Assembly (NCBI GenBank): GCA_963739345.1
Contig: CAVUAA010000001.1
Location: 744,001 to 808,000 of the forward strand
Length of the DNA: 64,000 nt
Direction: 5' to 3'
Origin: CAVUAA01 sp963739345
Lineage (GTDB): Bacteria; Chlamydiota; Chlamydiia; Chlamydiales; JAFEGQ01
Shown here: positions 9,197 through 16,627 of the stretch, piece by piece
How the letters are laid out: every line of letters starts with the position of its first letter
Position numbering within the stretch: the first letter of the stretch is position 1
Notes under the pieces: model-generated
Database searches by the model: none
Told to the model about the DNA's origin: nothing
The model's input: the letters and a program-made list of their open reading frames with translations, nothing else
Translations under genes and position numbers: made by a program

Positions 9197-10661
9197 TCCT
9201 CCCCCTCCTCCTCGCCGTCGCCCTCACCTCTCAAACCTCCATCTACCACCGCCTCGACCCCTACTCCGTCCCCCAGCAGCTCGCCTACCACGAGCTCTAT
9301 CCCGACACCCCCGAAGGAGAACAAGCACTCGCCAGAGCCTGGGAAATCCTCGGCGGTGAGAGCACCTCCCTCCCCTTCGAAGCGCTCTCCCCCCAACACA
9401 TGGTCGACATGCTTCAAGGCGTAGAGTCGGGTAAACGGCTCGACGAAGCCTCTCTCGCAGCCGTTGAAAAACTGGGCCAACGGCTCCAGCACCACCACCT
9501 CGCCGGCCACAAAGTATGGACGCAAGAAGAGGTGCTTGCCCTCCCAGAGACCCAAGTAGACGTCGCCCGCGGACTCCTCATCACTCTCTTTGGCGAAGAT
9601 CGCGAACTCATCCGCAGCTACGAAGCGATCCTCGACCTTATGGCCCTCCAGATCCTCGGCCGCACCACCCTCTACGCCAAACCGGCCCAGAAAATCGCCG
9701 TCATCAACTGGTTCCTCTTCGACGAAATGCACATGCGCTTCCCCCCCACTCCTCCTGGACCACCGACGTCGACGAATACACCTTCCTCCCCTCCATCCTC
9801 GACTCCCGCCGCGGCGTCTGCCTCGGCGTCTCCACCCTCTACCTCTGCCTCGCCCAGCGGCTTGACCTCCACCTCCAAGCCGTCACCCCTCCAGGCCACA
9901 TCTACCTCCGCACCGTCGACGGCCCCGACACCCTCAACATCGAAACCACCGCCCGTGGCGTCCACATCCCCTCCGACCACTACCTCAGCGTCCACACCCG
10001 CGCCCTCCAAACCTGCACCCACCGCGAAGTGATCGGCATGAACTTCGTCAACCAAGCCGCCAATCTCTGGCAGACCGGCAAACTCGACAAGGCCATCGAA
10101 GCCTATGAGACCGCCCTCGCCTTCTGCCCCGGCGACCCCCACGCCACCGAGCTCCTCGCCTACGTCTGCCTCATCGACGGCCAGCGCGAGCGCGCCCACG
10201 CCCTCCTCACTCCCCTCCGGAACCACATCCCCGACCACGCCGTCAGCACCAACGCCCTCAACGCCGACATCCTTGACGGCAACGCAGATGCCACCGGCGT
10301 CGCCGCCATCTTTCAACACGTCGACGAGACCCGCACCTCTATCTTAGAAAAACAAACTGAAATTCGTGAAATTCTTGATCGCCAACCCAACTTCCGTCAG
10401 GGCTGGTTCCACCTAGCCATTACCTGGCTACAGCTCGGCCGCAACAAAGAAGCGTTGCAGACCCTCCACCACTATCACACCCTCGACCCCAGCGATGCCA
10501 CCGCCGAGTACTACATCGCCGCCCTCTCCCTCGAGCGGTACAACTACCCAGAGGCCTGGCAACACCTCCAGAACGCAGAAGCGCTAACCGCCGCCCGCGA
10601 CTACTCCCCAAAACCCCTCGAAGAGCTCCGCCGCGGCCTCCAGATGCGCTCCCCCGCCTAG
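9193..10661 (+). CDS. SirB1/transglutaminase-like protein with C-terminal TPR repeats, frameshifted at 9739-9745
   Basis: The first frame gives a hydrophobic leader (MILPLLLAVALTSQTSIY, likely signal peptide) and a helical domain to ..KIAVINWFLFDEMHMRFPP. The second frame continues HSSWTTDVDEYTFLPSILDS-RRGVCLGVSTLYLCLAQRL, the transglutaminase-like core with the Cys of GVCLGVS, His of PPGHIYLR, then about four TPR units (FVNQAANLWQTGKLDKAIEAYE and following). The frames join if one C is added to the seven-C run at 9739-9745, giving about 489 residues. Family members of this kind have unknown substrates; the leader implies the periplasm. ATGA coupling to malQ places it in the same operon. Confidence 0.85.
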
Positions 10662-10972
10662 CCCCGATTTCCCCACCCCCACACACCGTTGTGAAAATGC
10701 AGCCCCTGCGTATGCGCGGGGGAAGCCGGCGGTGGCGGCGGAGTCACCACCGGCTGCTCGAGTGGCTTCAGATGCTCCACAAGCCGCTTCAGAACGATCA
10801 GCCCCCCAATCGCCACCACCGTAAACCCCAACACCTTGAGGAACGTCGCATCTTCTTTCGTGAACCGATTCAGCTTAGAAGCCAACCCAACCGCCCCCGC
10901 CTTGAGGCCCATCACTGTCGTATAGGCTACGTGCCGGACATACTTACCTACCGTAGGAACTTGTTCATTCAT
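10658..10972 (-). CDS. Single-pass membrane protein with Pro-rich linker and C-terminal HNGVWGWG tail, 104 residues
   Basis: Function unknown. Residues about 46-61 form one hydrophobic helix (VLGFTVVAIGGLIVLK), followed by PLEQPVVTPPPPPASPAHTQ and the tail GLHFHNGVWGWGNRG. The tail and linker DNA (10686-10750) is identical over 65 bases to that of the neighbouring 1070-residue gene, so one is a recent copy of the other. It lies 22 bases downstream of that gene on the same strand and is convergent with the TPR gene, overlapping it by 4 bases. See the entry on the G-x-W-x-W family in the findings. Confidence 0.8.
   Translation of the reverse strand: MNEQVPTVGKYVRHVAYTTVMGLKAGAVGLASKLNRFTKEDATFLKVLGFTVVAIGGLIVLKRLVEHLKPLEQPVVTPPPPPASPAHTQGLHFHNGVWGWGNRG
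10686..10750. repeat. 65-base direct repeat, copy 1 (copy 2 at 11014-11078)
   Basis: Positions 10686-10750 and 11014-11078 are identical base for base. They encode the 3' ends (Pro-rich linker plus HFHNGVW) of two adjacent minus-strand genes. Identity at all codon positions points to recent duplication or gene conversion. Confidence 0.9.
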
Positions 10973-10994
10973 CTTCTCACCTCTATTTTTTACC

Positions 10995-13900
10995 TTATCC
11001 CCAGGTCCAGACGCCGTTGTGAAAATGCAGCCCCTGCGTATGCGCGGGGGAAGCCGGCGGTGGCGGCGGAGTCACCACAGGCGGTGGTGGTGGCGGAGTC
11101 ACCACAGGTGGTGGTGGCGGCGGGGTCACCACAGGTGGTGGTGGCGGCGGAGTCACCACAGGTGGCGGCGGGGTCACCACAGGCGGCGCCCCACCAACAC
11201 TATGTCCACCTGTAAACGCATTGCGAATCGCCTCAAAGTTGTAGGCGATCACGCCAATCCCCACCAACGCGACCAATCCGATCGCCAACTTCGCCACCAG
11301 CACTCCATCAATCGAGCGCAACTTCGCTTTCAGCGAAGGAAACTTCTTGGTAAGCGGTTCAAGCATGATCAACTCTTCTTCCTTCTCCTCATTTTTGCTC
11401 GGGCTCCCGACCATCGCGCGCCACAACGCTTTGACACCCATTTTCGCAACCTGGCCCCAGCCGATTTGCGCCCGGTTTTCCGGATCAACAATCTCAGTAA
11501 GGTGCTGATCAAACTTCTCAAAGGAGACCTCATCCGACTCAAAGAGCTTGATGCCGAGCCAGACCATATGCTTCGCGCTCACCACCTCATCGTTACCGTC
11601 GTAGGGCTGCTTAGTTCCCACCACCTTCTCTAGATCGCGCCAGGTGACCCCCGTGCCCTCGCTTGACCGACCTTTGATCGCGTTCCAAATCAGCGGTCGG
11701 CTCTCTTTAAGAATCTGCCCCCAGGTCAGCTTGTTGCTATTGAGGCGCTTGAGATCCTCTTCCGCTTGGTCCAGATCGATCTCTTCACTGCCGAGCGTCC
11801 GAGCAGCGAACCAGGCCAACTGCTTTATGGTAATGCTCTCGCGATCCTCAAAATGAGCCAAGGTGGCGATCGCTTTGTTTGCCTCTCCCCATGTAATTTC
11901 CTTACCTCGGAAGGCATTAAGAGCTAGCGCACCAGCCTCCCCCCAGCTAATCTGGACTTCATTAGGTTCCCCAAGAGCTTCTTTTACATCTCTCCAAACT
12001 ACGCCCTGCGTCTCACCTGTCTCCATAGCATGCCGCAGGAGCACTACGCCCTTCACACAAACGCCCGTCCAGTTGATCTTTGTTCGATTTTCGGGATTTG
12101 CAAGGAAAAGAAGCTTCTCTTGCACCTGCTCCCAACTGATCTCTTCCGAATCAAGAAGCTCAGATACTAACCAAGCCGCCTCGAGTCCGGTATACTCCGC
12201 CTGATCATCGCCCTCATAGCCGATCTTCTGTTGAAACTGCTCCCAGGTGAGCGGCTCCTTGCTAGAGAGCTGGGTAACCACCCAAGCCGCATGCCGCCAG
12301 CCGATGCTATTTGGATCCATGTCGTTTTTGGGATATTCCGTCGCACCTTTAAGCGCTCCCCAATCAAAAGATTCTCCTGAGTCGTCTTTCATGGCCTTCC
12401 ACAACAGCGGACCGCCCTCTTTGAGAAACTCCCCCCAGGTCAGTTTCCCATCCCCAAGACGGTAGACATCATTGAGAGCTTGGTCCAGATCGATCTCCTC
12501 ACTCTTGAAGAGTCTAGAGATAAACCAACCGAGCCCCTGCAAGTGGATGTGATCACCCTCATGCGGTCGACTCGCGGGAAGTTCCAGATACTCCATCTCC
12601 TGGACCACTGCCGCCCAATCGATCTTCTCGGCTACCATCAGCTGCTCAAGACTCGCGAACCGGCGCACATCGTACCACTCAGTCCGAAGCGCCACGTAGA
12701 GCAGCTCGAGCTCCGCTACCTCTTCCTTCTGACCCCCTGCATACAAGCGATCAAAACCATCTAGAATACGGAGATCCTGCGCTGCTTCCTCACCCTCGAG
12801 CTCGGGTACCTCAATCTCCTCATCCCACTCCGCGATCATCTTCCGACGCTCAACAACAACGGGATCTAGCTTGAGTTTCTCGACCAGCTCTTCCTTACTA
12901 ACCTCATTGGCTCTGAGCGTCTGCACAACCGCCCGGCTCACTTCCCAAGCAGCATCCCATTCAGTGACCGTCGGCCGCGTCTCCGGAATTTCCAGATAGC
13001 CCAACTCTTCGTTAAGCTCAAACCACTCCATTTCTTTGCCCAACAGAATCTCCTCAAGGCGCTCATACTCGCTCGCCTCCGGCCGCTCTAACCTGATTTC
13101 TGCATACAGCTGGACTAACTCCTCCACCTGCTTAGCGCTCACCCCGTAGATCTCACCATGCTCTGCCCGAACATACAGGGCAGCAAACAGCTTAAGAATC
13201 CGATCGTGCTGCTCGCCATCTTCACCTTTGAGCTCTAAACTGTTTAGCGCCTTACCTGTACTCGCTCTCTCCCGGCGTTCCACGATGCCGGAAAGCACTT
13301 TTATTCTCTGTTCCATCTTCTTCAGAATGTCGCCCCACACCCCGGCGAGATTCTCTGGAATATTGAAAGGATTGTCGGTGCCGTATTCGATCGCGCAAAT
13401 TTCGAGGGAGTCAAAAAATCCAACGTATTGGGTAAAAACGGCACTCGCCCGTCTTGCAAAACTCGTACGCTGCTCGTTATCCGAGACAGCAATATCGATT
13501 GCCTTAAGCAGCCGCTGAAAGTCATCTTTCCGAGCTACAGCAAGGCTCGAATCGAAAACCTTCCAATCAAAACTCATCGGGTTTAATTCTTCTAGGCTCT
13601 CGAGCCTTTCTAGATATTGAAGCTCCGACACGACATCTTTCCAATCGCCTTTCTCCGTTGCCAGCAGCTCGTCAAGCTTTCTAAAGTGACTCATCCCGAG
13701 CCCCTCATCCCGTATCACTGCATACAGCGCCGCGAGCTCCAGCACTTCTGATTTTTCCACCCCCCAAGACTTGTTCTGCTTCGCTCGCGTATACAGGCGA
13801 ACAAACCCTTCTCGGATGCGCTTGTTCTGCTTCGCACCTTTCCCTGTAACCGGTCGAAGGTTGAGTGGTTTCCCTTTTTTTATCCGCTCTCTTCGCTCAA

Positions 13901-14207
13901 TGACACGGTTAAGTGTTGCGATCCGATGTTCCATCTGCAACAAGGAACCGCGCCACTCCGTTGCACGATTTTTCGGGAGATCGAACGGATTATCGGGGCC
14001 GTACTCAATTGCATCAGTTCCGAGCGCGTCCACTAAGTGTACATAGCTCGAGACGACTTGGGTCACCCGCCCCTCCAGACTCGTCTGCTTCTCGTTATCC
14101 CAGACAGCGTTATCAATCGCCTCAAGCAGTTCCTCAAAGCTCTTCTTCCGAACGGAAGTCAAACCGAAACCCTGCAGGCTGCACTTGATGATGTTTAGCT
14201 CTTCCAC
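10995..14207 (-). CDS. Giant repeat-containing tail-anchored protein with C-terminal HNGVWTWG motif, 1070 residues
   Basis: Family not recognised. Residues about 15-220 and 225-425 are two diverged copies of a helical module (compare LLEAIDNAVWDNEKQTS with LLKAIDIAVSDNEQRTS, and DAIEYGPDNPFDLPKN with CAIEYGTDNPFNIPEN). From about 570 to 930 shorter units recur around the theme L-T-W-x-(E/Q)-x-x-K (KLTWGEFLKE, PLTWEQFQQK, EISWEQVQEK, KLTWGQILKE). A membrane helix near 980-1000 leads into AYNFEAIRNAFTGGHSVGG, then tandem VVTPPPPPP repeats and the tail GLHFHNGVWTWG. A soluble repeat domain would face one side and the short tail the other. No Cys-rich or signal peptide features. Effector or inclusion-membrane role is conjecture. 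Confidence 0.85.
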   Translation of the reverse strand: MEELNIIKCSLQGFGLTSVRKKSFEELLEAIDNAVWDNEKQTSLEGRVTQVVSSYVHLVDALGTDAIEYGPDNPFDLPKNRATEWRGSLLQMEHRIATLNRVIERRERIKKGKPLNLRPVTGKGAKQNKRIREGFVRLYTRAKQNKSWGVEKSEVLELAALYAVIRDEGLGMSHFRKLDELLATEKGDWKDVVSELQYLERLESLEELNPMSFDWKVFDSSLAVARKDDFQRLLKAIDIAVSDNEQRTSFARRASAVFTQYVGFFDSLEICAIEYGTDNPFNIPENLAGVWGDILKKMEQRIKVLSGIVERRERASTGKALNSLELKGEDGEQHDRILKLFAALYVRAEHGEIYGVSAKQVEELVQLYAEIRLERPEASEYERLEEILLGKEMEWFELNEELGYLEIPETRPTVTEWDAAWEVSRAVVQTLRANEVSKEELVEKLKLDPVVVERRKMIAEWDEEIEVPELEGEEAAQDLRILDGFDRLYAGGQKEEVAELELLYVALRTEWYDVRRFASLEQLMVAEKIDWAAVVQEMEYLELPASRPHEGDHIHLQGLGWFISRLFKSEEIDLDQALNDVYRLGDGKLTWGEFLKEGGPLLWKAMKDDSGESFDWGALKGATEYPKNDMDPNSIGWRHAAWVVTQLSSKEPLTWEQFQQKIGYEGDDQAEYTGLEAAWLVSELLDSEEISWEQVQEKLLFLANPENRTKINWTGVCVKGVVLLRHAMETGETQGVVWRDVKEALGEPNEVQISWGEAGALALNAFRGKEITWGEANKAIATLAHFEDRESITIKQLAWFAARTLGSEEIDLDQAEEDLKRLNSNKLTWGQILKESRPLIWNAIKGRSSEGTGVTWRDLEKVVGTKQPYDGNDEVVSAKHMVWLGIKLFESDEVSFEKFDQHLTEIVDPENRAQIGWGQVAKMGVKALWRAMVGSPSKNEEKEEELIMLEPLTKKFPSLKAKLRSIDGVLVAKLAIGLVALVGIGVIAYNFEAIRNAFTGGHSVGGAPPVVTPPPPVVTPPPPPPVVTPPPPPPVVTPPPPPPVVTPPPPPASPAHTQGLHFHNGVWTWG
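11070..11190. repeat. 27-base tandem repeats encoding VVTPPPPPP
   Basis: About four head-to-tail copies of a 27-base unit (GTCACCACAGGTGGTGGTGG plus GGCGGCG-like end) encode the proline-rich linker on the minus strand. Copy number is likely to vary between strains and the region is prone to misassembly. Confidence 0.85.
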
Positions 14208-14257
14208 TTCGTCAGCACCTTATTTTTACTCTTTATTGACCTTTTCCTACCTTTAAT

Positions 14258-14284
14258 ATTATAACATTCTTTAATTACTATCAA
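14258..14284 (-). promoter_or_regulatory. Candidate sigma-70-type promoter of the 1070-residue gene
   Basis: Reading the minus strand, TTGATA (14284-14279) and TATAAT (14263-14258) are 15 bases apart, about 50 bases upstream of the ATG at 14207. The -10 is perfect; the spacer is short. The surroundings are AT-rich, in contrast to the coding regions. Confidence 0.5.
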
Positions 14285-14332
14285 GCCGCATCTTTTGGCT
14301 GCTAATTATTAACAGGTTAAAACATGTAGATG

Positions 14333-14391
14333 AAAAAATCGCATAAGGTTGGTGTTTAGTGGGTTAATGCAACACCATGTCGTAGCTAACT
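14333..14391. repeat. Duplicated intergenic block, copy A (copy B at 14884-14940)
   Basis: Both blocks share GAAAAAATCG/GTAAAAAATCG, then TTTAGTxGGTTAAT and TCGTAGCT in the same order and spacing. Each lies upstream of a minus-strand gene of the G-x-W-x-W family (1070-residue gene and the gene ending at 14466). Similarity extends weakly toward those genes (AACAGGTTAA and TAGCGGGTT with TTAATTACTA-like stretches). This suggests duplication of gene plus upstream region, or a shared regulatory site. Copy B is also just upstream of the plus-strand gene at 14956. Confidence 0.7.
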
Positions 14392-14408
14392 AATAATCAG
14401 CCTATTAC

Positions 14409-14449
14409 AAAAAAGGCGGATTCCCCCTTTTGGGGGAACCCGCCCTTTT
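14409..14449 (-). terminator. Intrinsic terminator of the 14466-14729 gene
   Basis: On the minus strand AAAAGGGCGGGTTCCCCC, loop AAAA, GGGGGAATCCGCCTTTTTT forms a strong GC-rich hairpin followed by a run of T, 16 bases after the stop codon. Classical Rho-independent structure. Confidence 0.9.
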
Positions 14450-14465
14450 GAACATCTCTTCAGAG

Positions 14466-14729
14466 TTAAGACTGCGCGTGCCAGCCCCAAGTGCCATTAA
14501 CATCTTGGCTCAAGCCCGGTGGCAGGCCATTACCAATAGCGGGAGCATCACCCGCCAGCGCACCACCAACGATGTGGTTGTACTGGCCGGTCGCGAAGTC
14601 CATAATCGCCTCGCGGTTGTAGATCGCTGCTGCAGCAATCGCCACAAAAGCAAGCGCTACCGCACCCTTAAGTACTGTCTTTTTTTCCGGGGCATGCTCG
14701 TCGTAGAGCGCCTTAGAATGCACCGCCAA
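14466..14729 (-). CDS. Small single-pass membrane protein of the G-x-W-x-W tail family, 87 residues
   Basis: Contains a hydrophobic helix (GAVALAFVAIAAAAIY) leading into YNREAIMDFATGQYNHIVGG, the same module as AYNFEAI..VGG in two neighbours, and ends DVNGTWGWHAQS. The start is uncertain: the frame opens with TTG at 14729 without a ribosome site, while an ATG at 14756-14754 with a good GGAGG lies in frame but is separated by TAA and TGA. An indel or nonsense change in the first codons is therefore possible. A strong terminator follows. Confidence 0.65.
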   Translation of the reverse strand: MAVHSKALYDEHAPEKKTVLKGAVALAFVAIAAAAIYNREAIMDFATGQYNHIVGGALAGDAPAIGNGLPPGLSQDVNGTWGWHAQS

Positions 14730-14883
14730 TCGTCATAATTACAAATCCGTAGACATCTCATTACCTCCATGTGTTGAGATTATATTTTCTTCGTCTCTCA
14801 TGATCTATCTTATTGACTTCTTGAATTAATAGCAAACATTTCTTAATGTCGTTGTTTATTAGCGGGTTGCGAATATGGCAAGT

Positions 14884-14940
14884 AAAAAATCGTATCGTAT
14901 TGATATTTAGTAGGTTAATTCAGTATTCTTTCGTAGCTCA
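14884..14940. repeat. Duplicated intergenic block, copy B
   Basis: Second copy of the block at 14333-14391 (TTTAGTAGGTTAAT, TCGTAGCT conserved). It lies between the divergent genes at 14729 (minus) and 14956 (plus), so either could be served by it; the plus-strand gene starts 16 bases further on after AAGGAGAG. Confidence 0.65.
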
Positions 14941-14955
14941 AACAAGGAGAGTGAG

Positions 14956-15330
14956 ATGAAGCGTGGATTTGGAGTAATTTTGGGTGCGGTCTTATTTGTA
15001 ACGGCGGTGATGTTGCCTGCGCGCCGTGTGGAGGCCTCTGATTCAGCCATAGCTGCGGTTATTGGCGGAATGGCGGGTCTCATTATAGGTACCGAGATGC
15101 AGCACGCTCACCAGCAACAGCGGCGCTGCCATCAGCGTGCGTACCAACAGCAAAAGATGAACCAGCGCCTCCTCATCCGCGAGGTGCTTCAGAAGTACCA
15201 CCCCGACTGCCACGACCGCTTTATTGAGTATGTCATGTTTGATCTAGAGGGTTACATCACCCCGGCTCAGCAGCGCCAGCTCCTCAACATGCTAGAGCAG
15301 CGCCACAACGCCTACTACGTTTGCCGCTGA
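14956..15330 (+). CDS. Small secreted protein with glycine-zipper segment, 124 residues
   Basis: Clear signal peptide MKRGFGVILGAVLFVTAVML with a likely cleavage near PARRVEA-SD. A Gly/Ala-rich segment follows (IAAVIGGMAGLIIGTEM), like short glycine-zipper membrane motifs, then a His/Gln-rich stretch (HAHQQQRRCHQRAYQQQKM) and a helical C-terminus with four Cys in the mature protein (CH.., CHDR, YVCR). Strong ribosome site AAGGAGAG. Its end overlaps the convergent gene at 15315 by 16 bases. Function unknown; the Cys pattern would suit an oxidising periplasm. Confidence 0.8.
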   Translation: MKRGFGVILGAVLFVTAVMLPARRVEASDSAIAAVIGGMAGLIIGTEMQHAHQQQRRCHQRAYQQQKMNQRLLIREVLQKYHPDCHDRFIEYVMFDLEGYITPAQQRQLLNMLEQRHNAYYVCR

Positions 15331-16082
15331 CCCCAGGACCACACACCGTGGTGATTTCCGAAGCCACCACCTCCGCCCGGATGCTGTATCGGTGGCAGGG
15401 TATCCACGGGCGGTTTGTTGTAAATCGGCGGCCCATTCCCTGCATGTCCTCCACCCACGTGGTGGCCGTGCGTGACCGATCCCCGAATTGCCTCAAAGTT
15501 GTATGCGATCACCCCTATCCCCACTAGAACGCCAAGAACAATGAGTGCCTTTCCGAACACCTTCCACCGACTCTGAGGAGTACCGACCGACTCTTCCAGT
15601 TGATCCGACTTCTCATTGATCATCAGAACATCGCTATCTGTGAACTCTATCTTACTACCCTTAATCTCCTTCCCACGACCGAGAACCCTATGGGCCGAGT
15701 GGTCAGCAAACTCCAAGCTCCTCGATGGTGCATCATCAGCGAAAAGAGGATCGAGATCTGTCGGATCAGTTCCGGCGAATGTGTCCGCATCAAGAATCGA
15801 CATCAATGCCAAAAACTCATCCTCAGAATCGGAGAGAACTTCGCCCTGTCCGTTCTGATTTTCATTCCACTGAGCTCGCAGCTGTGAATACCGTGTTTTT
15901 TTACCAGTCTGCAGCACCTTTCGGGCAACGACTTCGACAGAGTCCTCCTCTTCCTTACCTTTGCCACCTTCACTACCCCGGTCGTTTCCGTAAAGTCCAA
16001 ATCCCTCTCTCATTTCCTTTACGTTAGCCCACGCGGAAAAATTCTCGCTCTGCTTCGGGACTAATTTGCTTCCATCACTCAT
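15315..16082 (-). CDS. Tail-anchored protein of the G-x-W-x-W family, 255 residues
   Basis: The N-terminal ~170 residues are charged and soluble with acidic clusters (DSEDEFLALMSILDAD). A membrane helix (ALIVLGVLVGIGVIAY) runs into AYNFEAIRGSVTHGHHVGG, matching the 1070-residue protein almost residue for residue, also at DNA level (compare 11225-11260 with 15485-15523). A Gly/Pro/His linker follows and the end is NHHGVWSWGQRQT. Divergent upstream DNA holds the hairpin element 16134-16300. No known family. The shared tail with different N-terminal domains suggests a targeting or anchoring module. Confidence 0.8.
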   Translation of the reverse strand: MSDGSKLVPKQSENFSAWANVKEMREGFGLYGNDRGSEGGKGKEEEDSVEVVARKVLQTGKKTRYSQLRAQWNENQNGQGEVLSDSEDEFLALMSILDADTFAGTDPTDLDPLFADDAPSRSLEFADHSAHRVLGRGKEIKGSKIEFTDSDVLMINEKSDQLEESVGTPQSRWKVFGKALIVLGVLVGIGVIAYNFEAIRGSVTHGHHVGGGHAGNGPPIYNKPPVDTLPPIQHPGGGGGFGNHHGVWSWGQRQT

Positions 16083-16133
16083 GACAAACTCTCCTATCTA
16101 TTATTTCTTTCTACAAATTCTTTATTGCCCCAG

Positions 16134-16300
16134 CGGGTGTGTTGCATAAATCCGAAATGCGCATTGTGCTGGGCTTTGGTTCTGGTGCGGTGGCAGACGT
16201 GCGTCACATACTCGGGCGAGTAGGGGCGCACGTCTGCTTCCGCATCCAGGGCCGAATGCCAGTGCAAGGCGTACAATCGGTATTTATGCAACACACCCGC
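16134..16300. repeat. Long imperfect inverted repeat (MITE-like hairpin)
   Basis: The ends GCGGGTGTGTTGCATAAAT (16134-) and its complement (to 16300) are perfect over about 19 bases, and the arms stay alignable nearly to the centre, including GCAGACGTGCG paired with CGCACGTCTGC. The whole folds into one arm-length stem of about 80 bp. It interrupts the end of a tail-family gene copy on one side and the upstream region of the 255-residue gene on the other. No internal ORF of note. No obvious target duplication. Confidence 0.8.
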
Positions 16301-16502
16301 CCCAGCCCCACCTACCGTTGTGCTGGCCAAAACCGTTGCCGCCACTTGCCGGATTCTTCACCGGAGGCTCGTTGTTGACGGGCCAAGCGCCGAGCCGTGT
16401 TGCAGTAGTCAGTCGGCGGCTGCCAGCTGACTATTGCGACACAGCCCCTTCGCGCATATCGATCCCTCTTGCGAACCCATCTTTTCTTGTAAATTCCCAC
16501 AT
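16284..16502 (-). pseudogene. Degraded member of the G-x-W-x-W tail family
   Basis: An ATG at 16502 with a fine ribosome site (AAGGAG, 8 bases upstream) opens a frame that reads 23 codons to an amber stop (..REGAVSQ-TAG) and then continues in the same frame for 49 more codons through PVNNEPPVKNPASGG, ending GQHNGRWGWG-GCVA. The last codons and TAA belong to the hairpin element. The tail motif identifies it as a fifth copy of the family, but it has no membrane helix and is cut by a nonsense codon. Real suppression of the stop is possible but unlikely. Confidence 0.65.
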
Positions 16503-16627
16503 AACAATAACTCCTTGTTCCTTTGCATTTCTCTTGCAAACTATTATCGTTTAATAGTATTTACTAACATTAAAGGTGGGGTTAAGACTTGGTAAGTGGC
16601 TAAGAAGCTGTGGATCAGAGGTTTGTG

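Noticed and set aside
11070..11190. Regular short repeats, possible CRISPR
   Set aside because: Units are head-to-tail without unique spacers and encode VVTPPPPPP in a continuous frame.
16312..16539. 75-codon minus ORF (MQEKCKGTRSYCY..)
   Set aside because: Out of frame with the tail-family reading that carries both a ribosome site and the HNGRWGWG motif.
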